A DNA stretch of 64,000 bases from Alphaproteobacteria bacterium (GTDB taxonomy: Bacteria; Pseudomonadota; Alphaproteobacteria; Micavibrionales; Micavibrionaceae), in assembly GCA_016794305.1 (NCBI GenBank), contig JAEUKN010000002.1:62001-126000 (forward strand), read 5' to 3'. Both the position numbers and the translations under genes were made by a program. Positions within the stretch are counted from its first letter, which is position 1; the number at the start of each line of letters is the position of its first letter. Under the pieces are notes generated by a model that worked only from the letters and a program-made list of their open reading frames with translations, searched no databases and was not told the DNA's origin. This document shows, in pieces, positions 42,718 to 51,710 of this stretch.

Positions 42718-43602
42718 ATGATCGTACCTTTATGGGCTATTTTGGGCATGATTGCCGCCTTTTTCTCTGCAGCAACGATGTTATTGCAAGAGCGCCTTAA
42801 GGTCAACGGGTTGGCTTTGGCGGTGTGGTGTAAAATTGCCTGTGTGGCGGCAACCTTTCCGTTTGTTTTAATGTTTGGCATTCCCGATGATCCGCTGTTT
42901 TATGGATTTCTTGCTATACAGGCGGTTACATTTGCCATTAGTGATGTGATTTGGTACCGCGAATTGCCGCATATCGGGGCGGGAGTCATCTCGCGGCTAT
43001 TTCCGCTTACGGTGATTATCGGCTTTGGGCTATGGGTGGCGATTGAGCCTACGCAGATTCATAAATTTTTTGATCAACCCGTGATTGGTTCAGGCATTAT
43101 TTTGACAATGGTCATGAGCATCTATTTCGCGATGTCGTTGCGAAAATGTCATTTGTCGATGGTGGCGTTGCGTAAAATATGGTTTGTATTGTTGGCAAAT
43201 ATCACGGGCCCGATTGTGGCCATGCTCTTGGCGTTGCATTCCAACCCGCAACAGGGTCCATGGGCGTATTTGTTTATTGAAGCCCTGATGATGTTTCCCT
43301 TGTGGCTTGGGTATATCGCCATCAAAAAACCTATTCCGTGGTCGGCGTTGATTGAGAAAAAAACTTGCCAAGGCGGGCTGATCATCGGGTTGGTGATGGT
43401 CGGCATGATTTACAGCTATGTTATCGGGTTTTATTATATTGATAACCCCGGATATTTAGGGGCTGTGCGCTTGCTTGACTCTGTGATCATTATCGCGGTT
43501 CACAAATACCTGAATAAATATGATGAAAGCAATATAAAGGCCGGGCTGGGGATTGTCGCCTGCGCCGTTGTGCTCATTATCCTTAAAAATAATTTCGGGT
43601 GA
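42718..43602 (+). CDS. DMT/EamA-like integral membrane protein
   Basis: 294 residues with about ten predicted membrane helices, the drug/metabolite transporter topology of two five-helix repeats (first half to about 145, second from about 150). Basic/Gly-rich loop after helices (GIPDDPLFYG, RKCHLSMVALRKIW). No substrate indication. Ends with VVLIILKNNFG. Stands alone between nusB and the convergent smc. Confidence 0.75.
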   Translation: MIVPLWAILGMIAAFFSAATMLLQERLKVNGLALAVWCKIACVAATFPFVLMFGIPDDPLFYGFLAIQAVTFAISDVIWYRELPHIGAGVISRLFPLTVIIGFGLWVAIEPTQIHKFFDQPVIGSGIILTMVMSIYFAMSLRKCHLSMVALRKIWFVLLANITGPIVAMLLALHSNPQQGPWAYLFIEALMMFPLWLGYIAIKKPIPWSALIEKKTCQGGLIIGLVMVGMIYSYVIGFYYIDNPGYLGAVRLLDSVIIIAVHKYLNKYDESNIKAGLGIVACAVVLIILKNNFG

Positions 43603-43637
43603 AAATGCGCTCAAGATTCGTGGCTAAAATATAAAGC

Positions 43638-46600
43638 CTATGCCGCTTCAAGAAAATCAAATTTTTGCTGGAGATCTACGGACACGAGTTGCGAGACTCC
43701 GCGTTCCGACATTGTGACGCCATAGAGCCGGTCCATGCGCGCCATAGTGAGGCGATGGTGCGTAATCACAATAAATCGCGTACGGCATTTTTGCACAATT
43801 TCCTCTAACATGCTGCACACGCGGTCCACGTTGGCATCATCGAGCGGCGCATCAATTTCATCCAATACGCAAATCGGGGCGGGGTTGGTTAAAAACATCG
43901 CAAAGATCAAGGCGGTGGAGGCCATGGTTTTCTCACCCCCCGAAAGGAGCGAGAGCGATTGCAAACTTTTTCCCGGCGGTGAAGCATAAATTTCGAGTGC
44001 TGCATCAAGCGGATCATCGGATTCAATGAACGCCAAATGCGCCGACCCGCCGCCGAACAGCCGCGTAAATAAGATTTGGAAATGGTGGTTGACGCTGTCA
44101 AAGGCTTGCTGCAATCGTTCGCGTGCTTCCCTGTTGAGTTTTTGAATGGCGCCGCGCAATTCCTGGATGGCCTGCATCAGGTCACTGCGCTCGGTTAATA
44201 ATTTTTGCAGGGCTTGCTCAACCTCGGCCATTTCCACATCGGCGCGCAGATTAACCGGGCCCATCCCGTCGCGCTCGCGCACCAGGCGATCGCGCTTCCC
44301 GCGCAGCCGATCCATCGGTTCGGCATTGAGTGTCTCAAGAGTCATTTGTGAATGACTCCAAAGCTCCTCCGCACTCATCGCAAACTGATTATGAATGGAT
44401 TGATGACATATGTTTAGTGTATCGTGCGCAGACTCAAGCATCGCCTGATTTTTCGCCCGTGACTCGCGTAAATTCATCAAGGATTGCTCGGCTTGTTTCA
44501 GATTTTGTGAGACGTTTGTGAGCGCACGTTCTTGCTCCGCTAATGCATCGGCCGCTTGATTTTTTGCGTTTTCCATGGTCTTGAGGTGATCCAACAAAGC
44601 CAAGCGACGCTGCGAAATCGTGTCGGGCCGGTTGGCGATATCATCCAATTTGCCCTGAAAAACTTGGGCGCGGTCATTCAATTCGCTCAAATGCTCTTGC
44701 GCGCGTGCAACCCGCTTTTCCAAACTTGCCAATTCTTCACCAATCGCCTGGCGGCGTGCAACCGCGCGGGCAATATCCTTTTGGAATGAATCGGCATGGG
44801 ATTTGGCTTCGCTGAATGCGACCTGCGCCGCGGTCAGGGCCAATTTGCGTTGTTCAACCTCGACCGCTTCGCGTTGCAATGCGGCCTCATCAAACTGCGC
44901 CAATTCATTTGTCATGTCGTGCAATTGCGTGGCCACGTGATCATGGTCATGTTGCGCGATGGATTTTGCCTCTTCCAATTTGGCAATTTCTTGCCCCGTA
45001 TGGGCGCGTTGTTCGATCAAACGATGCAATTCACTGCGTTTTGACGCTAGGCTTTGTTCATGCTGCCGCACGGAGGACTCGGAGGTCATGAGGGCTTGCT
45101 TGGCGGCCTGAAGGTTGTTTTGTGCGGCCCTGAGGGCTTGTTCACTATCCTCATACGCGGATTTCAGGGCGGGATGATCGGCGCGCAAATCATCCAATCG
45201 ATTTTTATTTTTTAACCGAATGGCGTTGCGGTCCAGTGCCGCGGCATGGACGCGGTACCCGTCCCAGCGCCAATAGGTGCCGTTGCGTGAGACGATGGAT
45301 TGCCCGGCTTTCAGATCACGGGCGGCCCTGTCGCCATCTTCATCCTGTTCGACAAATCCGATGAAATTGAGTGCGGTCGCGAGTGCGGGCGGGGCGTGAA
45401 TATGCGCGGCCAAACAGGATACGCCCGCACCAAAAATTTCTGCCTGCCCCGCAGCGGAATGAGTAGGGGGAGGGGCAGAGAGTGCAGACTCATTCAATCC
45501 AGACTCCCTCACTCCAGAGTCATTCACTCTAGACTCTCTCACATCCACCCAATGTGCCGGGGATTTCGGATCAAGCGCAGCCATCACCGAATCACCCAAT
45601 GCCTTTGAAAGGGCCAATTCAAACCCTTCGTCAACTTTGATATCCTCTAAGATAGGGCGAAAGCCGCTCTGGGCATCGGCTTTGAGGATATTTTCAAGCG
45701 CGCTGAGCTCTGATCCGCTGCGGCTAAGGGCTTCGCGGCTGCTATGCTGGGTCTGGCGGGCATGATCCAATGATGCCTGCGCGGCTTCAAAAGTCTCTCT
45801 CGCATGGGATTGTTGCCCACGCGCAGTATTGAGCTGCTGTTCAATTTCTTCAATCGCGGTGCGCAATTTTTCGATCGGGTGGTCTTGCTCCTGTTGAGTT
45901 TTTTTACGTTCAATTTGTTCGGATAATTGCGTGATACGTGATTTCAGGGCATTGAACTGCGCCGTGAGCTGCGAAAACCGTGATTGCAAATTCCCACGCG
46001 CCGCCCGTAAATTCGCGGAATTTTCCAATGCAAATTGATAATTTTCTTCGAAACGCCGCGCTTCGCCGCCCAATTCATCGCATTTGAGTTTTAAATTCGC
46101 AATCTCCTCATCAACATTTTCAGGGATGTGAATTGCGGATAATTCAGCCAATAATTTTTCACTCAGCTTACCGCCTTCGGCAATGGTTTGCTCTTCATGT
46201 TTTTGATCATTTTGCACATGTTGAAGCGAATCGCGAGATTCCTTAATCTGTTGCGCGATTTGTTTTTCTTCGTCATCCAATCGGCGCAATTCGAAATTCT
46301 GCGCCTGCCAAGCGGCCGCAGTTTCGGCCTGTTTTTCCCGCATGGGGGTGATGTGCTGCGAAATTTCACCATGTTGACGATTATATCCGGCGACCTCGGC
46401 CATCATGGCGGCGGTTTCAGTTTCAGAGTGGCGCAATGCGGATTGCATCTGGGCCACATGCTCGCGCGCAGCCACCCATTCCAACAAAACCAACCGCGTT
46501 TCCAATTCTTTGATATCGGCACTGATATTTTTATAACGCGCAGCCTGGCGGGCCTGACGTTTGAGTGAGTCAATTTGACTCTCCAACCCTGCCACGACAT

Positions 46601-47189
46601 CCTGAAGCCGCGCGAGATTTTGGTCAGCCGCCTTAAATTTCAACTCTGCCTCATGGCGGCGGGCGTAAAGGCCGGAAATTCCCGCCGATTCCTCTAAAAC
46701 TTGCCGCCGTTCGGCCGGTTTGGCATTGATGATCGCGGCGATACGCCCCTGGGAGACAATCGCCGCCGATTGCGCCCCAATTCCCAAATCAGCAAAGAGC
46801 ATCTGGACATCACGTGCACGCACCGGTTTGCTGTTCACATAGTAATTCGATCCGCTGCCGCGTTCAATCCTGCGCACCACTTCGATTTCATCAACCGCAT
46901 TGAATAATGGCGGGGCGGATCGGTCGTGATTATCGAGGATTACCGAGACTTCGGCATGGCTGCGCGCGGGGCGGCGACTGGTGCCGTTGAATATCACGTC
47001 ATCCATATCGGTGCCGCGCAAACGCTTGGCTGAACTTTCGCCCATGACCCACGTTAAGGCTTCAACCAAATTGGATTTGCCGCACCCATTGGGCCCGACA
47101 ATGCCCGTTAATCCCGGCCCAATATTCAGGTCGGTTTTATCAACAAAGGATTTAAATCCCTGCAAACGGAGTCGGCTGAAATTGGCCAT
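43638..47189 (-). CDS. smc: Chromosome segregation ATPase SMC
   Basis: 1183 residues from ATG 47189 (MANFSRLRL). Structural maintenance of chromosomes ATPase that extrudes DNA loops with ScpA and ScpB. N-terminal Walker A GPNGCGKSNL (about 32-41), long coiled coils (about 165-500 and 690-1010), a hinge between (about 510-680), and the C-terminal signature LSLLSGGEKTMAS and Walker B CVLDEIDAPLDD. The hinge includes an unusual Ser/Arg/Glu/Asn insertion (SRVNDSGVRESGLNESAL) from a tandemly repeated DNA unit at about 45490-45545. scpA and scpB are not adjacent. Upstream is a thioredoxin-fold protein gene. Confidence 0.97.
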   Translation of the reverse strand: MANFSRLRLQGFKSFVDKTDLNIGPGLTGIVGPNGCGKSNLVEALTWVMGESSAKRLRGTDMDDVIFNGTSRRPARSHAEVSVILDNHDRSAPPLFNAVDEIEVVRRIERGSGSNYYVNSKPVRARDVQMLFADLGIGAQSAAIVSQGRIAAIINAKPAERRQVLEESAGISGLYARRHEAELKFKAADQNLARLQDVVAGLESQIDSLKRQARQAARYKNISADIKELETRLVLLEWVAAREHVAQMQSALRHSETETAAMMAEVAGYNRQHGEISQHITPMREKQAETAAAWQAQNFELRRLDDEEKQIAQQIKESRDSLQHVQNDQKHEEQTIAEGGKLSEKLLAELSAIHIPENVDEEIANLKLKCDELGGEARRFEENYQFALENSANLRAARGNLQSRFSQLTAQFNALKSRITQLSEQIERKKTQQEQDHPIEKLRTAIEEIEQQLNTARGQQSHARETFEAAQASLDHARQTQHSSREALSRSGSELSALENILKADAQSGFRPILEDIKVDEGFELALSKALGDSVMAALDPKSPAHWVDVRESRVNDSGVRESGLNESALSAPPPTHSAAGQAEIFGAGVSCLAAHIHAPPALATALNFIGFVEQDEDGDRAARDLKAGQSIVSRNGTYWRWDGYRVHAAALDRNAIRLKNKNRLDDLRADHPALKSAYEDSEQALRAAQNNLQAAKQALMTSESSVRQHEQSLASKRSELHRLIEQRAHTGQEIAKLEEAKSIAQHDHDHVATQLHDMTNELAQFDEAALQREAVEVEQRKLALTAAQVAFSEAKSHADSFQKDIARAVARRQAIGEELASLEKRVARAQEHLSELNDRAQVFQGKLDDIANRPDTISQRRLALLDHLKTMENAKNQAADALAEQERALTNVSQNLKQAEQSLMNLRESRAKNQAMLESAHDTLNICHQSIHNQFAMSAEELWSHSQMTLETLNAEPMDRLRGKRDRLVRERDGMGPVNLRADVEMAEVEQALQKLLTERSDLMQAIQELRGAIQKLNREARERLQQAFDSVNHHFQILFTRLFGGGSAHLAFIESDDPLDAALEIYASPPGKSLQSLSLLSGGEKTMASTALIFAMFLTNPAPICVLDEIDAPLDDANVDRVCSMLEEIVQKCRTRFIVITHHRLTMARMDRLYGVTMSERGVSQLVSVDLQQKFDFLEAA

Positions 47190-47209
47190 TGTCACCAAAT
47201 TTTTTTGAA

Positions 47210-48223
47210 TCAGTTTTTATTCAACAGCTCGTTAAAAACATCCTTGTAAATTGACACGGGTTGATCACCCACGATGATTTTTTCACCGTCATTAATCACA
47301 AAGGTTGGTGTGGATTTAATGCTGTATTTTTTTTCGGCATTTTGAATTTCGGCGGCCAAAGCGTTTTTCAGTTCAACGCTGTTTAAGCACGCATTCACCT
47401 GCGCTTCGCCCAATCCCGCCAATTTGGCGTATTGAGTGAGTTTCACCTTATATTCCGGCACATATGCCCAATTTTTTTGTTGTTCGAACAGCAAATTCAT
47501 AAAATTCACGAATTTATCTTCGGGCATACAGCGCAAAACTTGGGATGCCACCAACGCCGGGCCGTTTAGCGGATATTCCTTAAAAATAAACTGGACCTTA
47601 CCGGTGTCCACATAATCTTGTTTGATCATAGGGAGTATCTTCGTATGAAAATCCGCACAATGCCCGCAGGTGAGCGAGGAATATTCAGTCACCTTGATTT
47701 TCGCGGTGGCACTGCCCAATGTACGCGGCTGCATCATGTGATCAATAGCGGCTTTGTCCAAGTTGAGCGGGGCAGCATCCTGGGGCTGCGAGTCCTCTAA
47801 ATCAAGGGCATCAGTACTTGAAGCCGCAGGACGAATTTCATTGGCCGATTGCGGGGAAGTGGCGGCAGGGGCGGCAGGGGTAGGGGGGGATAATTCCGAT
47901 TGCGGCTGCAGGTCCTTACTGTCCTGAGTATCTTGGCTTTCCGGGCTAAGGGATTGCGGAGCCGATTCAGGCAGTGTCGATGGGGAACCGGGTTCCCCTG
48001 TTTCTTGAGCGGGCATATCAAGCTGTGCCTGAATGGGGGCGGGTTGCGGTGGGAATTGGCCATGAGACTCTCTCACGGCATCTACCTTCGATTCCAGCAT
48101 ATCAACGGCGCGATTGGATGGTAACATGCCTTTCTGCACGGCAAAATAATAGGCTCCGGCCGCGGCAATTAATAATATAACAACCAAAATAACGATTTTC
48201 GATGAACCGGATTGCGTGCGCAT
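47210..48223 (-). CDS. DsbA-like thioredoxin-fold membrane-anchored protein
   Basis: 337 residues from ATG 48223 (AGAGGT upstream). One N-terminal membrane helix (about 8-28), a long Pro/Gln/Ser/Ala-rich linker (about 50-150), then a DsbA/thioredoxin domain (about 160-335) with the redox motif TCGHC in EYSSLTCGHCADFH (about 185) and a cis-Pro region STPTFVIN. Likely a periplasmic disulfide-forming oxidoreductase like Caulobacter or Silicibacter DsbA-like proteins. Sits directly upstream of smc, as in many alphaproteobacteria. Confidence 0.9.
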   Translation of the reverse strand: MRTQSGSSKIVILVVILLIAAAGAYYFAVQKGMLPSNRAVDMLESKVDAVRESHGQFPPQPAPIQAQLDMPAQETGEPGSPSTLPESAPQSLSPESQDTQDSKDLQPQSELSPPTPAAPAATSPQSANEIRPAASSTDALDLEDSQPQDAAPLNLDKAAIDHMMQPRTLGSATAKIKVTEYSSLTCGHCADFHTKILPMIKQDYVDTGKVQFIFKEYPLNGPALVASQVLRCMPEDKFVNFMNLLFEQQKNWAYVPEYKVKLTQYAKLAGLGEAQVNACLNSVELKNALAAEIQNAEKKYSIKSTPTFVINDGEKIIVGDQPVSIYKDVFNELLNKN

Positions 48224-48307
48224 AGTAACCTCTTTCACTAATTGTTTAGTCGTTTATCCTTGAACAAACCCCAAAAAATTTGCAAGGAAAAAAATGTTTC
48301 AACTCTA

Positions 48308-48841
48308 TCACTTTGCGGCGATTCCCGTGGACCCAAATCCGCCGCATCCGCGTGCCGTATCATCCAGTTCCGCAACCTCGTTCCAATCAAGCCGTGTGTA
48401 ACGTGCAACGACCATTTGCGCAATGCGCATGCCGCGCTCAATGACAAAATCCGCCGATGAATGATTGATCAAAATCACCTTGATTTCGCCGCGATAATCC
48501 GCATCAACCGTTCCCGGTGCGTTTAAAACCGTGATGCCATGCTTGGCGGCCAGCCCTGACCTCGGGCGCACCTGACATTCATATCCGTGGGGCAGAGCAA
48601 TGGCCATGCCCGTGGGGATCATTAGAAATTCATGACTTTTGATCGTGACTGGGGCGTCAATCGCCGCCATTAAATCCATACCGGCGGCATGTTCACTGGC
48701 AAAACTCGGCAAATCCAGCCCCTTAGCATGGGGGAATAATTTAATCGGAATGGATAAAGCTTGATTTTGCAAAGCTTGGTTTTTTAATTCTCGATTTTGC
48801 TCCGGTACAGCCGATAATTTGCGTTGCAGTGATACCGCCAT
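48308..48841 (-). CDS. dut: Deoxyuridine triphosphatase (dUTPase)
   Basis: 177 residues. Hydrolyses dUTP to dUMP, lowering uracil in DNA and feeding thymidylate synthesis. The five motifs are seen: [11 protein letters not shown] (about 49-59), [11 protein letters not shown] (about 92-102), [20 protein letters not shown] (about 105-124), [10 protein letters not shown] (about 138-147), and the C-terminal [10 protein letters not shown] (motif V, about 164-173). A 30-residue N-terminal extension contains the repeat [10 protein letters not shown]. Confidence 0.95.
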   Translation of the reverse strand: MAVSLQRKLSAVPEQNRELKNQALQNQALSIPIKLFPHAKGLDLPSFASEHAAGMDLMAAIDAPVTIKSHEFLMIPTGMAIALPHGYECQVRPRSGLAAKHGITVLNAPGTVDADYRGEIKVILINHSSADFVIERGMRIAQMVVARYTRLDWNEVAELDDTARGCGGFGSTGIAAK

Positions 48842-48880
48842 TTTGTATGCCTAAAAATCCGTAAATAAATCAGTTTAATT

Positions 48881-50164
48881 TTATCGTTCAAAAAATTTTA
48901 CAATTTCCGCCACCAAGTTTTTGGCAAGCTCTTGCTTGCTCATCAATTTCCATGGAATCTGTGCGGATTGTGTGAGCAGTATAGCCTGATTTTTATCAGA
49001 TCCAAAGACCCCGCCGCAAGTTTTCCCCAACATATTTGGCTCAATATCCGACTCTTTATCCGACTCTTTTGGCCCAACATCATTGGCCACAATCCAGTCA
49101 CAATTTTTGCTTTTAAGTTTTTTGGCTGCAAACCCAAGCAAATTTTCAGTTTCCGCCGCGAATCCGACCACCAATTTGGGCCGATTGTGATGGTTGGAAA
49201 TCATCTTTAAAATATCGTCATTCTGCGTTAACTCAAGCTGCAACCCCGCTTGGTCACCGGATTTTTTGATCTTATGCTGTGCCGGCTCCGATACGCGCCA
49301 ATCAGCCACAGCCGCGGCACACACGGCGATATCTATGCCTTGGGGCAAAAGGCCGGTACAGGCATCGCGCATTTGCACTGCGGTTTCAACCTTTATCATA
49401 TGCGCAACCGTGGGCGGGGGAATTTGAACGGGGCCGGTTATCAATGTCACTTCTGCGCCCATCGCGGCCAATTCCGCGGCAATCGCATGTCCCTGTTTCC
49501 CCGATGAGCGGTTGCCGATAAACCTTACGGGGTCAATCGGCTCATAGGTTGGTCCGGATGTAACCAGCGCGCGCAGTCCCCTTAGCGGGCGTAACTCTAG
49601 ATTTCGTTGCAGCATCAGGGTGATTTTTTCGAAAATCTCTGCGGCCTCCACCATGCGTCCTGATCCCACCTCTCCGCATGCCAGATCACCATGTGCGGGC
49701 CCAATGACCTCCGCACCGTCATGCCTGAGTGTTGATAGATTGCGTTGAAAGGCCGGCTTTGACCACATTTCACAATTCATGGCCGGGGCAATCAGGATTG
49801 GTTTGTTGCAGGCCAGTAGAGTGGTGGACGCCAAATCATCGGCGCGGCCCTGGGCCATTTTGGCAATAAAATCGGCACTGGCGGGGGCCACCACCACCAA
49901 ATCCGCTTCACGGCTCAGGCGAATATGGCCCATCTCGGTTTCGTCCTTCAGGGAAAATAAATCCTGATAGGCAGCGTGCCCACTGAGCGCAGCAACGCTA
50001 AGCGGGGTCACAAATTCGGCCCCACCCTTGGTGAGAATCGCGCGCACTTCCGCACCCGATTTCCGCAACAACCTTATGAGCTCAAGCGATTTATACGCCG
50101 CTACTCCCCCCGTGATCACGAGCAAAATCGTCTTAGATCGGAGGGGCAAAAAATCATCATTCAT
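48881..50164 (-). CDS. coaBC: Phosphopantothenoylcysteine decarboxylase / phosphopantothenate-cysteine ligase
   Basis: 427 residues from ATG 50164; the frame is open to 50227 but crosses the terminator there. Bifunctional enzyme of coenzyme A synthesis: N-terminal FMN decarboxylase CoaC domain (about 10-185) with TGGVAAYKSLELIRLL, APASADFIAKMA and the conserved PAMNCEMW; C-terminal CoaB domain (about 195-425) with LVTSGPTYEPIDPVRFIGNRSSGKQG (about 201-226) and VGFAAETEN. A KESDKESD repeat lies in the CoaB half (about 49039-49062). Confidence 0.96.
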   Translation of the reverse strand: MNDDFLPLRSKTILLVITGGVAAYKSLELIRLLRKSGAEVRAILTKGGAEFVTPLSVAALSGHAAYQDLFSLKDETEMGHIRLSREADLVVVAPASADFIAKMAQGRADDLASTTLLACNKPILIAPAMNCEMWSKPAFQRNLSTLRHDGAEVIGPAHGDLACGEVGSGRMVEAAEIFEKITLMLQRNLELRPLRGLRALVTSGPTYEPIDPVRFIGNRSSGKQGHAIAAELAAMGAEVTLITGPVQIPPPTVAHMIKVETAVQMRDACTGLLPQGIDIAVCAAAVADWRVSEPAQHKIKKSGDQAGLQLELTQNDDILKMISNHHNRPKLVVGFAAETENLLGFAAKKLKSKNCDWIVANDVGPKESDKESDIEPNMLGKTCGGVFGSDKNQAILLTQSAQIPWKLMSKQELAKNLVAEIVKFFER

Positions 50165-50186
50165 CGTAAAAATTTTTCGAAAAAGA

Positions 50187-50216
50187 AAAGGCTCTGAAGT
50201 ATATCTCGGAGCCTTT
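50187..50216 (-). terminator. Intrinsic terminator after the small Ala/Glu/Pro-rich gene
   Basis: AAAGGCTC (50187-50194) pairs with GAGCCTTT (50209-50216); on the minus strand a T-rich CTTTTTC follows the stem. It lies between the gene ending at 50262 and coaBC. The plus strand also has T after the right arm, so it may act in both directions. Confidence 0.7.
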
Positions 50217-50261
50217 TGAAAAATCAATCATTTAAAATCGGTTCGAAAACCGTAGCAAAAA

Positions 50262-50645
50262 TTACTCAGCTGCTTTGTTTTCTTCGGTCGCAGGAGCTTC
50301 TGTTGCAGGGGTTTCAGCAGCTGGAGTTTCAGCAGCAGGAGCATCCGTTGCAGGGGTTTCAGCAGCCGGAGCTTCAGCAGCAGGAGCAGCATCTGTTTTT
50401 TCTTCAGTTGCAGCATCTTTCATCTCAGTAGCAGCTTCATGGGCAGCTTCGCTCACTTTATCAGAAGCTTGCTCAACAGCGGTTGGAGCAGCGTCATTGT
50501 TCATGGTCGCAGCAGCTTCACCGGCAGCAGGAGCTACAGCTTGCATATCACCGGCTGGTTGTTGTTTTTGGCTGTTCATGATTCCGAAAGCTGCCAAAGC
50601 AACAACGATCGCGGCAGCAACAATGGTCAAAGTAGTTTTGTTCAT
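50262..50645 (-). CDS. Small Ala/Glu/Pro/Thr-rich membrane protein
   Basis: 127 residues. An N-terminal hydrophobic helix (about 5-22) follows MNK; the remainder is highly biased: APAAETPATDAPAAE-like repeats of Ala, Glu, Thr and Pro, from about residue 85 to the end, encoded by 18-bp-like tandem units at about 50285-50395. Presumably a membrane-anchored, disordered, acidic protein. No family recognised. A perfect CGGTT-CGAA-AACCG hairpin lies past its stop (50239-50252), then an intrinsic terminator. Confidence 0.75.
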   Translation of the reverse strand: MNKTTLTIVAAAIVVALAAFGIMNSQKQQPAGDMQAVAPAAGEAAATMNNDAAPTAVEQASDKVSEAAHEAATEMKDAATEEKTDAAPAAEAPAAETPATDAPAAETPAAETPATEAPATEENKAAE

Positions 50646-50908
50646 AATGGTATTCCTTCCAAAGAGAGTTAGATTTATTTAATTGGCAATTTTTCCCCCG
50701 TTCTTCACAACTGAAGTGTGGGTGAAAACATTCATAAACTATTTTCGCCAAAAAATTCAAGTTAAATTTCACGATTATGTCCAGAATATTTTGTCGCAAC
50801 CTGAAATGGCGCATTTCCAATGAATTTAGAGCGTTTTCAGAGTGATTTGAAACCAACTCATCCACGATGGATGGCCCATCGTGTCGATAAAACAATCCGC
50901 GCCGTTTT
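50646..50908. other. AT-rich gap
   Basis: Promoter region for the small gene that starts at 50645. ACATGTTTTC-like and CCACGATGGATGGCCCATCGTG stretches occur; the latter (around 50861-50882) contains CACGATGG and CCATCGTG as a perfect inverted repeat, arms 8 bp with a 6-nt loop, followed by no T tract. Confidence 0.4.
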
Positions 50909-51304
50909 TTAAACTTGGGTGCGTAGAGTTGGGGCGGGGGGCGCAGCTGTTGTAAAATCTGCCCGCCACATTTTTTCAATATTATAAAACTCACGCACTT
51001 CGGGGCGGAAAAGATGCACAATCACATCCACGCAATCGACCACCACCCAATCTGCCGTGGGAAGTCCTTCGGTGCGTAAAACTTCAAATCCTTGGGGGGG
51101 GAGCTTTTCCGCGAGTTTTTGGGCCAGGGAGGCCACAAGACGGGACGATGTCCCACTCGCGACCACCATATAATCAGCCAAAGATGACTGACCGCGCAGG
51201 TCAATACATTCAATATTTTCGGCCTTATGCTCATCTAATATGCTTAAAACAGAGTCCTTTAATTTTGTTGAAGATGATTCTTCAATTTTGACACGCGATC
51301 CCAA
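50909..51304 (-). CDS. rsfS: Ribosome silencing factor RsfS
   Basis: 131 residues. Ribosome silencing factor that binds L14 and blocks joining of the subunits in starvation. Conserved segments: AENIECIDLRGQSSLADYMVVASGTSSRLVASLAQKL (residues about 29-65), and ADWVVVDCVDVIVHLFRPEVREFYNIEKMW (about 83-112). The only in-frame start with the right placing is TTG 51304, with AAGG 12 nt upstream, so the start is uncertain. The usual neighbour nadD is not adjacent. Confidence 0.9.
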   Translation of the reverse strand: MGSRVKIEESSSTKLKDSVLSILDEHKAENIECIDLRGQSSLADYMVVASGTSSRLVASLAQKLAEKLPPQGFEVLRTEGLPTADWVVVDCVDVIVHLFRPEVREFYNIEKMWRADFTTAAPPAPTLRTQV

Positions 51305-51500
51305 GTGGTGACTAACCTTTCGTTAAGTTGACATTTCACCGTTCAAAACATTTGAACGATAAGCGGGAAATTTATTTCACTTCCCTTACCTTTATTTTAT
51401 AAAATTTTGTCCATGAATGCAAATAAATGAATATTTGCAATGACTCCTCCTAAGAACCTGTTCATGATTTAGCTATGGCACAGGATTTTTTTATCACTTT

Positions 51501-51594
51501 CGTAACCCCGTGCTTGACACGGGGTCTTATTTTTTAAATCAATGCAACTTGATGATACCCAGACCCCGCATTGAATGCGGGGTTACGGAATTAT
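51501..51594. repeat. Family 3 palindromic element, copy 2
   Basis: Stems ACCCCGTG-CTTGA-CACGGGGT and ACCCCGCA-TTGAA-TGCGGGGT, with outer arms CGTAACCCCG and CGGGGTTACG. It shares its second stem with the copy at 40710-40833. Adjoins a family 1 repeat. Confidence 0.7.
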
Positions 51595-51696
51595 ACTCGG
51601 AATACTGAACTCCTGGACGTTGTCACTTCGCTCCTGACGTAGTTTCCCTACGCTGCGTCGCTTGTTCCTAGCCAGCAATTCAGTCTTCCAAGTATA
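51592..51696 (+). repeat. 105-bp palindromic repeat, family 1, copy B
   Basis: Begins TATACTCGGAATACTGAAC, ends TTCAGTCTTCCAAGTATA. It lies 14 bp downstream of the decarboxylase stop and could be in its 3' RNA. Confidence 0.85.
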
Positions 51697-51710
51697 GAGG
51701 GGGGATAAGT

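Larger units (their letters stand above)
51305..51710. other. Repeat-filled intergenic region
   Basis: 406 bp, mostly family 3 (51501-51594) and family 1 (51592-51696) repeats; the first 190 bp upstream of rsfS are AT-rich and hold its promoter. No supported gene. Confidence 0.55.
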